Assembly: GCF_000003605.2 (NCBI RefSeq)
Contig: NW_003138346.1
Span: forward strand, 36,627 to 51,793
Direction of reading: 5' to 3'
Origin: Saccoglossus kowalevskii
Lineage: Eukaryota; Hemichordata; Enteropneusta; Harrimaniidae
DNA length: 15,167 nucleotides
Shown: one piece after another, positions 1-9,446 of the stretch
Layout of the letters: every line of letters starts with the position of its first letter
Position numbering within the stretch: position 1 is the first letter of the stretch
Translations under genes and position numbers: made by a program
The notes under the pieces: generated by a model
The model's database searches: none
What the model saw: only the letters and a program-made list of their open reading frames with translations
What the model was told of the DNA's origin: nothing

Positions 1-590
1 TTAGAGAATTAAAGATATAATTACAAAATGAATTCAATTCTTGAGAGAGGTCCACATGTAATACCTATATATGTAATATCAAAGCAATTGCGGTTTTAAC
101 AAGAAGTCGAAAATATCACTTTTTACCAAAAATGACAAAAATATTCACTAAAATTAGAAAATTAAAGATATCATTACAAAATGAACAAATCTGAGAGAGA
201 TCCACATGTAGTACCTATATATGTAATATCAAAGCAATTGCACTTGCGGTTTTTAAAAAGAAGTCGAAAATATCACTTTTTACCAAAAATGACAAAAATA
301 TTCACCAAAATTAGAGAATTAAAGATATCATTACAAAATGAACAAATCTGAGAGAGGTTCACATGTAGTACCTATATATGTAATATCAAAGCAATTGCAC
401 TTGCGGTTTTTAACAAGAAGTCGAAAATATCACTTTTTACCAAAAATGACAAAAATATTCACCAAAATTAGAGAATTAAAGATATCAACATGAAATGAAC
501 AAACCTAAGAGAGGTCTACCCAAGGTACATATACACCAAGTATCAAAGCATTCAGGCTTGTAGTTTTCAAGAAGAAGTCGAAAAAGTAAA
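1..590. repeat. 157-bp tandem repeat, three close copies and one decayed copy
   Basis: Units begin at about 1, 154, 311 and 468, each opening with a 'ttaga-aattaaagata' block. The landmark 'ccaaaaatgac' recurs at 126, 283 and 440, exactly 157 bp apart. Copies 2 and 3 are nearly identical; copy 1 is 4 bp shorter with local differences; copy 4 (from 468) is much more diverged after its first 25 bases. The array lies downstream of the TBC1D22 exon donor at 752, so it sits in the next intron. The repeat plausibly continues off the left edge. Its text ('gagaggtccac... tatcaaagca... aagaagtcgaaaa') resembles intronic repeats I associate with bivalve genomes; that link is from memory, not checked. 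Confidence 0.9.
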
Positions 591-633
591 ACATTGACAT
601 GGACGACCACGACCGACAATCACTCATATGATA

Positions 634-664
634 AGCTCCGCTCGACAAAGTCGACAGCGGAGCT
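634..664. repeat. Strong hairpin at the end of the left repeat
   Basis: Outer arms agctccgct (634-642) and agcggagct (656-664) are perfectly complementary. Inner arms cgac (643-646) and gtcg (650-653) close a three-base aaa loop, with a two-base bulge at 654-655. This gives a 13-bp stem. It follows the decayed fourth tandem unit and probably forms the tail of the same repeat family. Confidence 0.8.
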
Positions 665-752
665 AATAAAAACACAGGAATATTTGAAAGTATATCATAA
701 ATATGGCAATAAAGAAATCCATCTGTTTCTCTCATCTCATTGATCTACTCAC

Positions 753-956
753 CTAAATCTGTAATAGGACCAGATAATATCTGGCCAAACTTGTGTAATT
801 TGCTTAGTTCTCTGTCAGGTACAGGTATATTAGGAATTCTAATTGCTGTGACAGGCTTGGGTGCTTCTATGACTGCGGTTTGCCTGATACCTACACCAGG
901 TCCTCCCATACTTCCAACATTAGGTGAGGGTACTGGACTTGATGGTGGCTGAAAAG
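753..956 (-). CDS. TBC1D22: TBC1D22-type RabGAP, internal exon just before the TBC domain
   Basis: This is an internal exon of a TBC1D22A/B orthologue, a Golgi-associated RabGAP of the TBC family. On the minus strand it starts after the acceptor ...ttaccagcag (AG at 957-958) and ends at a clean donor TTTAG|GTGAGT (intron from 752). It opens with the two bases CT that complete the G left by the exon at 9669, giving an in-frame Ala. The first half is a Pro/Ser/Gly-rich linker (PPSSPVPSPNVG). The second half (RELSKLHKFGQILSGPITDL) matches the vertebrate segment that leads into the TBC domain (KF-QLL-GP-TDLEEL, recalled from family knowledge). It ends in phase 1, so the next residues, expected to be ELRK-like, are encoded left of the window. 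A second AG at 949-950 would shift the frame by 8 nt. TBC1D22A and B cannot be told apart here. Confidence 0.88.
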
Positions 957-1767
957 CTGCTGGTAAGCACAGTGTATACACAAAATAACAGGTTAATGGG
1001 TGTATGAAATGCCATCTTAGCATAGACTGACGATACACACAAATATGGGATGAAAGCATGGTGACCATTGTTATGTTACTGACATAATTATAGTCCACCA
1101 GTAACACACTAAACGCATATAGTGGGGTCATATGAGTGCTATTACGATATAAATAATATGCAAACTAATTTCAGAAATTTGTTAGATCTTCAGAAAACCA
1201 CATTTATTACATCATTTATAATGGTGAGCTTATGGATCAAATTTATACTCAATGGTATATGGAAGTACACACACTAATTTCATGAGAAAAAATCGTTGCA
1301 AACAAGTTAAAAGCAAAAAATGTTCCCTAAAACAAACAAATTTGTCACCTCCAATTAATACATTCACTTTTATGTATTGGTACCACTGAATTAAATGGAT
1401 ACTATGGGTCCATGTCAAAAACAAAACAAATACATATTTTCCAAATATCAATGGATATACCAAAAGTACTGCAGACAAAATTGTTTAAATATAATTGAAA
1501 AAAAGGTTTCTGATACATGTAACATGATCTATACTTCCTATACTGAACAAGCCATGCATGCCCCCCCAGTTAGTTATCAAATTTAAGATAAATAGTTTTG
1601 TTTATACATGTAGTTATATAGTTCAAACATAAACATGTCAGAGATATGGATCCAGAAGCTGCTGCTTGAATTCGATTTTTTAGTATTAAAACGACTGACA
1701 TTCAGTCTTCTTGTATGAATACTTGTCCATATTGAAAGATATTGCTTTGAAAAAGCATTAATAAAAA

Positions 1768-1885
1768 CAAAATGGTCCCCGGTTGGTCATTTTAAATACA
1801 TCTGTATATCTACATGTATGACGTGATGTATAATGAATATATAAAATTTGAACATAATATGGCCCTAGAGCTAGAACCACATTCA
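1768..1885 (+). repeat. Left remnant of the repeat array split by the piggyBac
   Basis: The start 'caaaatggtccccggttggtcattt' aligns with the unit at 9019 ('caaaatggtctccagtcagccattt'), and further on both have a 'ttgaac'/'ttcgaac' block followed by a 'ctagaa' block. The left remnant ends exactly at the TTAA target site (1886) and the right part resumes at 9013. The simplest reading is one repeat array cut by the transposon insertion. Confidence 0.5.
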
Positions 1886-1903
1886 TTAACCCTTTTCAGG
1901 TCA
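1886..1903 (+). repeat. piggyBac left terminal inverted repeat with TTAA site
   Basis: It reads TTAACCCTTTTCAGGTCA and pairs with 8999-9016 on the opposite strand with a single mismatch. TTAA is the target duplication; the transposon proper starts at the CCC (1890). Confidence 0.85.
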
Positions 1904-1920
1904 GGGAAGTTTCAGGCTAT

Positions 1921-1943
1921 CAGGTTAAGTCGGTGAAAAATGG
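1921..1943 (+). repeat. piggyBac left subterminal inverted repeat
   Basis: A 'c-ggttaagtc--tgaaaaa-gg' motif, inverted relative to 8916-8938 with 19 of 23 bases the same. It probably serves as an internal transposase-binding repeat; that role is inferred by analogy with piggyBac internal repeats. Confidence 0.65.
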
Positions 1944-2269
1944 TCATGATTCAATGCAATCAGTAGCCAGCATCTGTGCATGCTATCCTGCCAGACATTT
2001 GTGCAACAATAGGCCATAGTTAAAGGGGAACCGCTCAATCCCTTGGATTGCACCAAGTGCTCATGGGTAATTAACTCCGTCTCTGTTCACTGAGTAAATG
2101 AATGCTTATCTTTCCCCCTGTACCGCTAATCCCACAAAACAACAACTGATATAAACATCCTAAGAACGGATTACAATTTGCTTGTTTAAATATAACATAG
2201 CAATTGAATTTCTGAGAGCAGTCTTGTGCCAGCAGTGCCATGATTTGAAACATCGCGCACTCGGTAATT

Positions 2270-3580
2270 TATACATCGTTGGAAAAATATGACGCGGAAC
2301 TAATTGAAGTTGATGATGGCCAACAAGAAAAGGCGGCGGTCCACCGGATACGCACGACCAGATTGTTGCTGAACGGTTGCGAAGACAATCCGCCGACTCA
2401 AGTTTATTTGTCTGTTTTCGTTGCGTCGGTCTATTGACGGTACTGATCTCGTATACAGTAAACCTGAGAACGAAACTTACTATGCACATTCTGTATACAT
2501 ACTACTCCTCCAGACTGCTAATATAACAAGTGTGAAAACACGAAGTCAAGGACTTCGGTTTTCATATTTCTGTCACAAATCGGTAAACAGAACGTGTGTT
2601 TACTATTTCCCTCAAATTCCCACATAATATTGACTAATTGGTAGAAGTGACAATGAAAAAGTTTACTGTATATTATAAGTACAGGTTATTACACGGAAAT
2701 TCTCGTGATAAAATATAAAAATCATTAGTAAAGTAAAGTCGCCGCGATATCACAGGCTTATCTTGCAACCTGTTTAAGACACTCGTGTGGAAAATCAAAA
2801 TGTACAGCCTTGTCTTCCGTGAAGCTTAGCCTGTATGTACACGGGTGGTACCGACTTGTATCTTGTGATTTGAGTTCTTGTGATCTGGTGGGTGAACGTC
2901 TGGTTGACTTTACAGTCAAAATCAAATGAGCGGTGAGGGGGAGAAGAGCGTTCTGTCAAAACAATTTTACCGTAGACTCAATTTTAACGACCAATCTGCA
3001 GCGTTGTATTTATCATAAAATCGACGTTTCAATCCTGCGTTACAACCAACAGGCAAAGATGGCTGGGTGACTGTCAAAGTCCGTGCAACAACAACGCCGC
3101 TATAAATACACACACACTCGATTTAATTTTCTTGACATATATCTGGTATATACGAAAAGCGGTATCAAAAGAAAAAAAAACGGTGTCTTGAACCGACACT
3201 AGCAACAAACGGCCCTTTTCAGGGCCAAAATAAGAATCCAAAAATACACATACACTCATATATACATACACATATATGCGACGCATGAACGAAAACGATC
3301 TATTGTAAAAGATATGAACTGCCTGTGACGTGTTGTCTGGGCACTGTTTCGTCCTACAGTCAAATACAGGAACAAAAACTGATTTATTTTCTTATGCCAA
3401 GACCTGGACGTTCATGCATTTCAAGCATGGCATATTTACTTCTTGTACTCTTGTACGTTGGTGTGTGCTGTGGAAACATTTGAATTCGCGGTTTTGAGCT
3501 GTCGAAGTATTTCTCGAAAAATAAAACAAAGGGTAACACCATACGAAGCAGTAAGGCCAATGTCTTGTTGATATCCAAAA
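2270..3580. other. CpG-dense core of the nested element, no recognisable gene
   Basis: Much of this stretch is richer in CG dinucleotides than the rest of the window, most clearly 2270-2480. It includes a plus-strand TATAAATA at 3101-3108 in a GC-rich setting (gccgctataaatacac). All open frames are short and none matches a family I know. It could be a captured host promoter or 5' region, or simply the element's own non-coding body. Confidence 0.35.
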
Positions 3581-4969
3581 CTTGGAACCTCTAACAGAAC
3601 GGTTATTTCCTGCACGCCTACCAGTATTACACAACTACCATTTGCAGCTCATTGCAGTCTGGCACTTATTCACTGTACCCTTTCCATTTTCCAGACTGTC
3701 TAGAAAGTTATACAAAAAGTTTCATCCCTTAGAAAATACAAGTCTTTGTCGTACGATCAAAGGAAAAATGTCTACATAGTAGTAACCAACATAGTTCTTG
3801 CGTTCATAAAAGAAGTTTTAAAAAAACGAACACTGCATTGCTTAGTAGCAAATAATCACGGTAGCACAATCCGATCATGCTGCGTTTCACAATTATTATT
3901 ATTACTTGGTAGTGATTATTTATAAAGTACAAAAAGTAAATTCGTTGAATTATTAATGCAAGTAAATTTCAATTTAGTTTCATCGTAAGCGAATGATTCC
4001 GGTCGCATACAAATGCTCGACACCTGATAGGTGAAATTGCTAATCAGCCAATCAAAATACTGGGTGAGGCCAACGTGTTCAAATTACCAACACGAAAGAG
4101 ATTTGCCGATGTTCCAGCATGACCTTTTACCTCTGGCTTTAATGGGAAGACGGCATGTTTTTTTTTAAATAAAAAAATTAGTTGTATTTGATGATAAATT
4201 GACCATTTGAAGACTAATTTAACATTTTTACGGTGATAACAGCTCATTGTCGAATCGAAGCTTTACCCATTCACGCTAACCACAATAAACATCGTGCACT
4301 TGAATAGGCGTCAATGACTACGGTAAAATTCATAAGACTGTGCCTCAGGAGTGATTGTTGTTTTGACTTGGGTATTGTGTTTTACATTCCAACAAGAAAT
4401 TTTTGCATGGTTTTAATTTCGCGCTTTTTGACTCATCGCGAAATTGAAACCACGCGAATGATTTTTACTTATACAGTTAATGCAATGGATATCCGAGAGG
4501 CCGTGACCAAATGCTATTGACATTGCTTACTGTCTTACATTGTCATGTCCCAGTGTTACTGATGCTTAGACCATAGACAAACTACGTAACGATAATGCTG
4601 TTTGTAAATCAACAAGCTTTGTAGATTGAATAAACATCTAGTGGATCTACATTTTCGTTTACTCAAACCGTGATTGACAGGCATTTTGCATACATTAGCC
4701 ACCATTTTAAACTCGTGATTTTCACTGGTCTCGGCACGTTTTGACCGAAAATAACAACATTTATACATCAAAAGCTCAACCAGATGAGTGTAATCGCTAG
4801 CGTACATATTCATGCCCCCGTGGATATGTATTTGGAATCACAGCTTGATCTCTAAACATCGTAAATGGTACATTTCACAGAGCTCCCGCCATGATGTGAG
4901 CGGCTTGGTTCGGATTAGCATACTAATACGGTGGCCATCTTGACCCTTATTTATAGTATCGGTTCCCCT
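3581..4969. other. Right half of the nested element, no gene seen
   Basis: AT-rich sequence with T and A runs (for example 4150-4180) and only short open frames. Just inside the right terminal repeat, the minus strand reads TATAAATA (4949-4956) then 'agggtcaagatggccacc', a possible TATA box followed by a YY1-like AAGATGGCC. A small palindrome (attag-cata-ctaat) lies at about 4914-4927. Confidence 0.4.
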
Positions 4970-5296
4970 TTAACAGACTGTATCGACCTCAGTTTTCACA
5001 TTTTTTGCAATCTGTTCGCATACACACTTCATTACCACCATTGAAAACAATTTCTTGTAAAAAAAAAATCACCGTTTTATTTCAATACACATTTTTTACT
5101 GTCGTTAAGTAACGATGGTTTGCCCTTTGTACAGTCTCAATAAACGCGTGTTAAACATTGAAATAAATATTGCTTAATTGAAAACAAATTACAAGCAAGT
5201 AAAAGGTCACTACATGAATGCAAGTTCGAAGTAAGAAGAAAAAAAAATGCGCGAGTATGGGGATATTTTGGACATGTAAGGGGAAAATGTGTTTGA

Positions 5297-5790
5297 CGTA
5301 CTCGACCTGTCAGCGTACATTGCAACGTATATTCAACGGCTTGAACTACATGTGTAACATATTACAACATACTTTCTGTGACTTGACTGATGTTATTTTT
5401 AATTTCTGACGTATATCAACCGACTTGACCGTACGAGTAAGCCCACACTTACAATGTATATTTAACGACTCAAACTAAAACTAAAGCGAACGAGAGCGTA
5501 ACTGTAGCGACTTGATCGGGGTTACCTTCACACGGCAACGTATATTCACCGACATGACCCGATTAACTAACTAAATATTACAACGTATATTTAACGACTT
5601 GAAATAAAACGAACTAGCGAGAATGTACATGTAACTGCAGGGACTTGGTGTGTATATATACTCACGTAGAAGCGTATTTCCACCGACTAGACCCGATAAA
5701 CCAACCCAACATTAAAACGTATATAAATACTGAGTTAGCATGAAACTAAATTAACGATAACGTATTTTCACCAACTCAAACTATTGTACA
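5297..5790 (+). repeat. Degenerate ~43-bp array of 'gacttgacc' motifs in the piggyBac
   Basis: About 12 variants of 'aacgtatattcaccgacttgaccc' follow one another. Motif cores lie near 5303, 5338, 5380, 5421, 5466, 5508, 5550, 5595, 5640, 5684, 5729 and 5772, so most spacings are 41-45 bp (the first is 35). Cores such as cgacttgacc, cgactcaaac and cgactagaccc differ, and only the consensus is clear. The array begins about 100 bp past the transposase stop. The same core occurs at the right end (gacttgg 8801, gcttgacc 8885, gacttaacc 8928, gacttgacc 8995), in the same orientation. Such subterminal arrays usually bind transposase or a host factor; that role is inferred. Confidence 0.75.
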
Positions 5791-5884
5791 GTCTGTGACG
5801 CTGCAGTAAGTCCCAAATTAATTTGTTATATGCCTTTCTTAGCCATCCACCCCGGGGGGCTGCTCCCATACGTTTGCGTTTTCC

Positions 5885-8335
5885 CTACAGTGCCATGTTG
5901 TGATGAGAAGCAGCGAAACATTCGCTTACATGAAGGTGAACTTTACAAATTGGGCATCCTTTCGATGTTCCTGATAATCGGCCACTCGTCGTTTTTCTCT
6001 TGTCCTTGCTACACTGCTTACATGATTTTTATCGCCTGGGTAGTCTGCATATTTCATGCGAATCCCTGTTTTCACTACAAATAAATGAAGTGTTACTTGG
6101 AAGGGAGCCAACTTCTCTTATGGACATTTGAATTCTACTTGAGTGTCCACCAATCAGTTGTTTTCCTGTGAGAATATTGAAGAATTTGTGCATTACTTTA
6201 GTCGTGCGATTCAATGCCTTGAAACATTCGTAAGCATTGACCAATCTATGAGGTAACAGGCCATGTAGATCCACCAACGATTATTTTTTCTGCCCGTGTG
6301 ATAGTATTTTCGCCTTCGGTTAGAACGATCCACGCCACCCATGTGATGTCTGTAACATTGTAACGATGTCACTGCTTCTGACAAAGTAGCCAGTGGGGGA
6401 TAGACCGTATTTAAAATTAATATTTGTGCGCTGTCATCTTGGTATGCAGTAATATTGATAGTGTCGTCCGGTTTTGTTGCTGCTTTCATTTCACCAATTT
6501 TCAATTTCAGCTTCTTGCTTTTTCCCTTCGGGAATTACTTGCGATGGCATGAGTTTCCAGTTTCGTCTGCTGAAACTACCAACATTGTACACTTTCTTGT
6601 CTTGTAATTCAAGGGCTGTGTTAACTGACGTAAAAAGCGAATCACAGAAATAAATATGTTTTTTTTCTGTGAAGGGCTGTAACAACCGGTGTACAGTCTT
6701 CTTGATTGTCCCAGTTTCTTTCCTTCGTTTGTAGTTTTATATTTCACCCCTAAATACGGTTCAAAGTTTGCAGTGTAAGATGTTGTAGAGTTGCACATCT
6801 GCCATATTTTGAAGCCATCACGGTCGGGTTTGTGGGGCAATCTCTGCTAAAACATGGACCTTCCCTTGAATCTCACCATACCCTCGTCAATCGAAATTTC
6901 CTGTTTCATCTGATAATATCGCTGACAATTTTCGAGTACAGATTTCAGCCACGGGTTGATTTTATACAGGTTGGCCTCTGATCGTTGACGACGTCATTCA
7001 ATGTCAGGATCCCATCGTGGGTCATTTACTGGATCAGCTAAATGGAAATAACGCATTAGCATATGAAATCTGGCCCGAGTCATTACTGATGCAATTCCCA
7101 TATTCCGCAGAAAGGGGTCACTCGACCAATAATCGTTGATTGCTGATTTGTGATCAACACCCATACATATCATCACACCAAAGAATGCTTGCGTTTCACT
7201 GAAATTTGTATTATGCCAGCGGACATTTAATTTCTTTTGCAATGTATTTTCGATGATATTTGGCTTATTTATCAGTCTTGGTAAAAATTTGGTTAAATTT
7301 GTAGAAATATTCCACCTCAAGAGCATACGAAGGCAGTTCGAAAGTTGGTCCAGGTTCGTGTTCAAAAACTGGAATAGTAAATATATATCGCCGCCTTCCT
7401 TCATGGCCATTCTCCATTCACCAGTGCTGGAGGCAACATAATCGAATGTAGCATCAATTTCTGTGTCCAATTCAATTTCAATGTCACTATCGAGTGCATG
7501 TGGGTAAGGTTGCTCTAAAAAATCCTCATTTTCAGCACGATCTTCATCGATTTCTGAATCTGTATCGTCGTCATTTGCAACTATGAAGTCATCTGGTATT
7601 TTGTGTTGTAGGTCACCCGTGTTTTCGTCCAATACAAGTTCATCATCACGCATGTCCATTTGCGATGCGTGTGCATACACAACACGCCTTTTAATAGTTT
7701 GTTTTTCGGGGGAACTCGCAAGTGTTGATTGTTCTGTATTGCATACATTTTCTTGTACCATTGACGTTTTGTTGCATACTTGTCATACTGTCTTGTTCAG
7801 GCCCCTGCTTTTCTGTGTTGGCAGTTGTGGCAAATGTCGACAGTTCGGAATTGCAAACATAGTCTTGCAAAAATTGTATCACATTTTCGATGGCACGTTG
7901 TAATTCAGCGTGACCAACTCCAGTTTCTTCGGCATTTGCTTTGTCGGCAACGGGCAATTCAACCACTTTACGGTTCATCTTCAATTTACATTTGCCTCCT
8001 AGTTTGCCACTGCAGTCCTTCAAACGGCTTTCTTCTGTAATTGCATGTTCATTGACAGAGGAGACAGTCTCCGACTTGCATTTGTTCTTTTCCTTTTTAT
8101 GCCTTTTCTTGAGTCGACTATTATCACTGGTGTCCATGGTACGTTCGGCTGGTAACTCTCCGACATGAAATGTTTCCTTTGCTTTGGATTTCTTTCTTTT
8201 CCCACGCTTTGCTGGTGAAAAATCTGCCATGTCAATGTCAAACTTATCACTCCGCGTGCCACTGCATGATTGACGCGTTATCTTAAGTTTCCTTCTTGCC
8301 TTCATAAAACACTTCCTATCTGTAAAGGATGGCAT
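5885..8335 (-). pseudogene. piggyBac transposase, broken by stops and frameshifts
   Basis: A DDE/DDD transposase pseudogene (Pfam DDE_Tnp_1_7 type) reading right to left. Order: a Lys/Arg-rich N-terminal part (7800-8335, NLS-like KRGKRKK), an acidic stretch (about 7450-7620), then the catalytic domain. First Asp in SIDEGMVRFKG (6886-6888), second in CDSLFTS (6641-6643), third in MGGVD (6328-6330). The partner Asp three residues on, usual in this family (GGVDxxD), is Asn here (6319-6321). A C-terminal Cys-rich domain (SCKQCS...GCPICK...CF) ends at TAG 5885-5887. In-frame stops: TGA 6994-6996, TAG 6847-6849, TAA 6029-6031. Frame changes fall near 7760-7800, 6715-6730, 6505-6530 and 6238-6245. 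The start is uncertain; I chose the Met at 8333-8335, but Met at 8228-8230 (MADFSPAKRG) is also possible. About 800 codons would be long for the family, mainly because of the N-terminal part. Confidence 0.9.
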
Positions 8336-8998
8336 ATTAACGTACGTGTCGGAATGGAAACTTTCCTTGACCACATTTATACTGAACGACCAGATGTCTA
8401 CAAGACTGGATCTCCCCACAATTTGAATATGTATATTTATGTGAATAAATGTTATTTTTTTGAACACAGATTGGTTATAATTTGCATACACATAGAATTG
8501 CATATGCTGGCTCAGACGGTGAAATCACGTGGACTTGAATATTTCCCACCAGCTGTCCCAGTCATTTTATGTTGGCGATTGCCGACATTCCAAGCTCAGC
8601 CGTTAGAATCCGTCATGCTATTCATTCTAAGTACTAGGACTATTTGCCAAGCTGGTCAAAATACGTTACTACCGTTATAATCGTGAATCATATCGTTCAA
8701 ATAGCATTGTAATGCTGCTGTTTGCAATGTGGTCAAGGCGTTTTTTTTTACGTCGTCGCAAACGTCCCATTACCTTCTTTATTACTCGGTTAGTTTATTT
8801 GACTTGGTGGAATCGAAAACAAATTCTCTCCCTCCATAATTTCGCAAGTGTGAAATATCAGGTTCCGTACAACGTATTATAAACGCTTGACCGTCTGAGC
8901 AACCTAAATAGCAGGCCGTTTTTCAATGACTTAACCAGTTAGCTAGCTGGAGTGGTAAATTCTAGCATACCCATATTGACGGTGGTTTTTCATAGACT
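8336..8998. other. piggyBac 5' region with sparse subterminal motifs
   Basis: The non-coding stretch between the transposase start and the right terminal repeat. The distal 200 bp carry the same 'gacttgacc'-type motifs as the left array, at 8801, 8885 and 8928 (84 bp, then 43 bp apart). The minus-strand promoter of the transposase should lie here. I see no convincing TATA box at a sensible distance. Confidence 0.5.
8916..8938 (-). repeat. piggyBac right subterminal inverted repeat
   Basis: Inverted partner of 1921-1943, 19 of 23 bases the same. It also resembles, as a direct repeat, the terminal stretch at 8979-9004 (ggtcaagtctatgaaaaacc read from the end). Confidence 0.65.
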
Positions 8999-9016
8999 TG
9001 ACCGGAAAAGGGTTAA
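8999..9016 (-). repeat. piggyBac right terminal inverted repeat with TTAA site
   Basis: Read from the outside it is TTAACCCTTTTCCGGTCA, one mismatch from the left end. TTAA at 9013-9016 is the target duplication; host sequence resumes with aacaaaatgg. Confidence 0.85.
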
Positions 9017-9430
9017 AACAAAATGGTCTCCAGTCAGCCATTTCGAATCCGATCTGGAAAACAAATGACGTGCATCAAGGAACCATTTCTAACGTATGTA
9101 CCAAGTTCGAACAAAGTCCATCCTTAAACAACCAAGATCCGGTTCTAGAATGGCAGAAATGCTTGACTTTTGATGATTTTTTAGCACAAAAATGGCCACC
9201 GTTCGGCCATTTGAAATCTGATCTGAAAAACAAAATGACGTCCATCAAGGTCCCATAATGTCCAATGTATGTACCAAGTTTGAACAAAATCCATTTGTAA
9301 AGGTCAGTTTTTCACCACAAAAATGGCCGCCATTCAACTATCTTGAATCAGATTGTGAAACAAATTTATGTTCATATGTATAATATTATGTATGATGTAT
9401 GTGTGAAGTTTAAATGTATTCGGTCAGGCA
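9017..9430 (+). repeat. Tandem 'aaaatggcc..ccatttgaatc' repeat, about three units
   Basis: Units start at 9019, 9187 and 9318 with caaaatgg or caaaaatgg, followed by gccattt or a similar block, 'gaatc-gat-tg-aaaacaaa', 'atgacgt-catcaagg' and 'gtatgtaccaagtt-gaacaaa-tcca'. Spacing is 168 then 131 bp. Unit 1 starts at the piggyBac insertion site. The array runs into the CATG-rich tail at 9447. No coding content. Confidence 0.75.
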
Positions 9431-9446
9431 TCTCTAAGAAATAGGT

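Larger units (their letters stand above)
2020..4973. mobile_element. Nested TTAA-flanked element, T2/Kolobok-like, non-autonomous
   Basis: A perfect 15-bp inverted repeat bounds it: gttaaaggggaaccg at 2019-2033 and its complement at 4960-4974. TTAA sits at both ends (2020-2023, 4970-4973), so the element proper is 2024-4969, about 2.95 kb. The terminus TTAAAGGGG fits the TTAAAGGRR ends described for T2 elements of the Kolobok superfamily, which also duplicate TTAA. Removing it joins the left tip of the piggyBac to the rest of its 3' region. I find no THAP domain, no DDE motif and no long coding region in it on either strand, so it would depend on a transposase elsewhere. Similarity between its two ends stops after 15 bp. 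Confidence 0.65.
1890..9012 (-). mobile_element. piggyBac-superfamily DNA transposon, degenerate, carrying a nested element
   Basis: TTAA target copies flank it (1886-1889 and 9013-9016). The ends read TTAACCCTTTTC-GGTCA inward from both sides, 17 of 18 positions identical including TTAA, with the CCC start typical of piggyBac. A second inverted pair lies inside: 1921-1943 and 8916-8938, 19 of 23 identical. It sits 17 bp from the left terminal repeat and 60 bp from the right, an asymmetry like that of classical piggyBac ends. The only transposase in it is a piggyBac-type gene on the minus strand. The span is 7.1 kb, but removing the nested TTAA-flanked insertion (2020-4973) leaves about 4.2 kb. 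The transposase is broken, so the copy is not autonomous. Confidence 0.85.

Noticed and set aside
1-590. CRISPR-like regular repeat
   Set aside because: The units are contiguous 157-bp tandem copies with no unique spacers, in a eukaryotic intron.
2160-2489. 109-codon minus-strand open frame in the nested element
   Set aside because: No THAP, DDE or other family signature, irregular composition, and overlapped by other short frames. It looks like a chance opening in the CpG-rich core.
5830-6084. 84-codon plus-strand open frame
   Set aside because: It is antisense to the Cys-rich end of the piggyBac transposase, so it is a shadow frame.
9095-9125. tRNA or SINE B-box (gttcgaa)
   Set aside because: No A-box, no cloverleaf and no acceptor stem; the motif is part of the repeat unit and varies to gtttgaac in the next copy.
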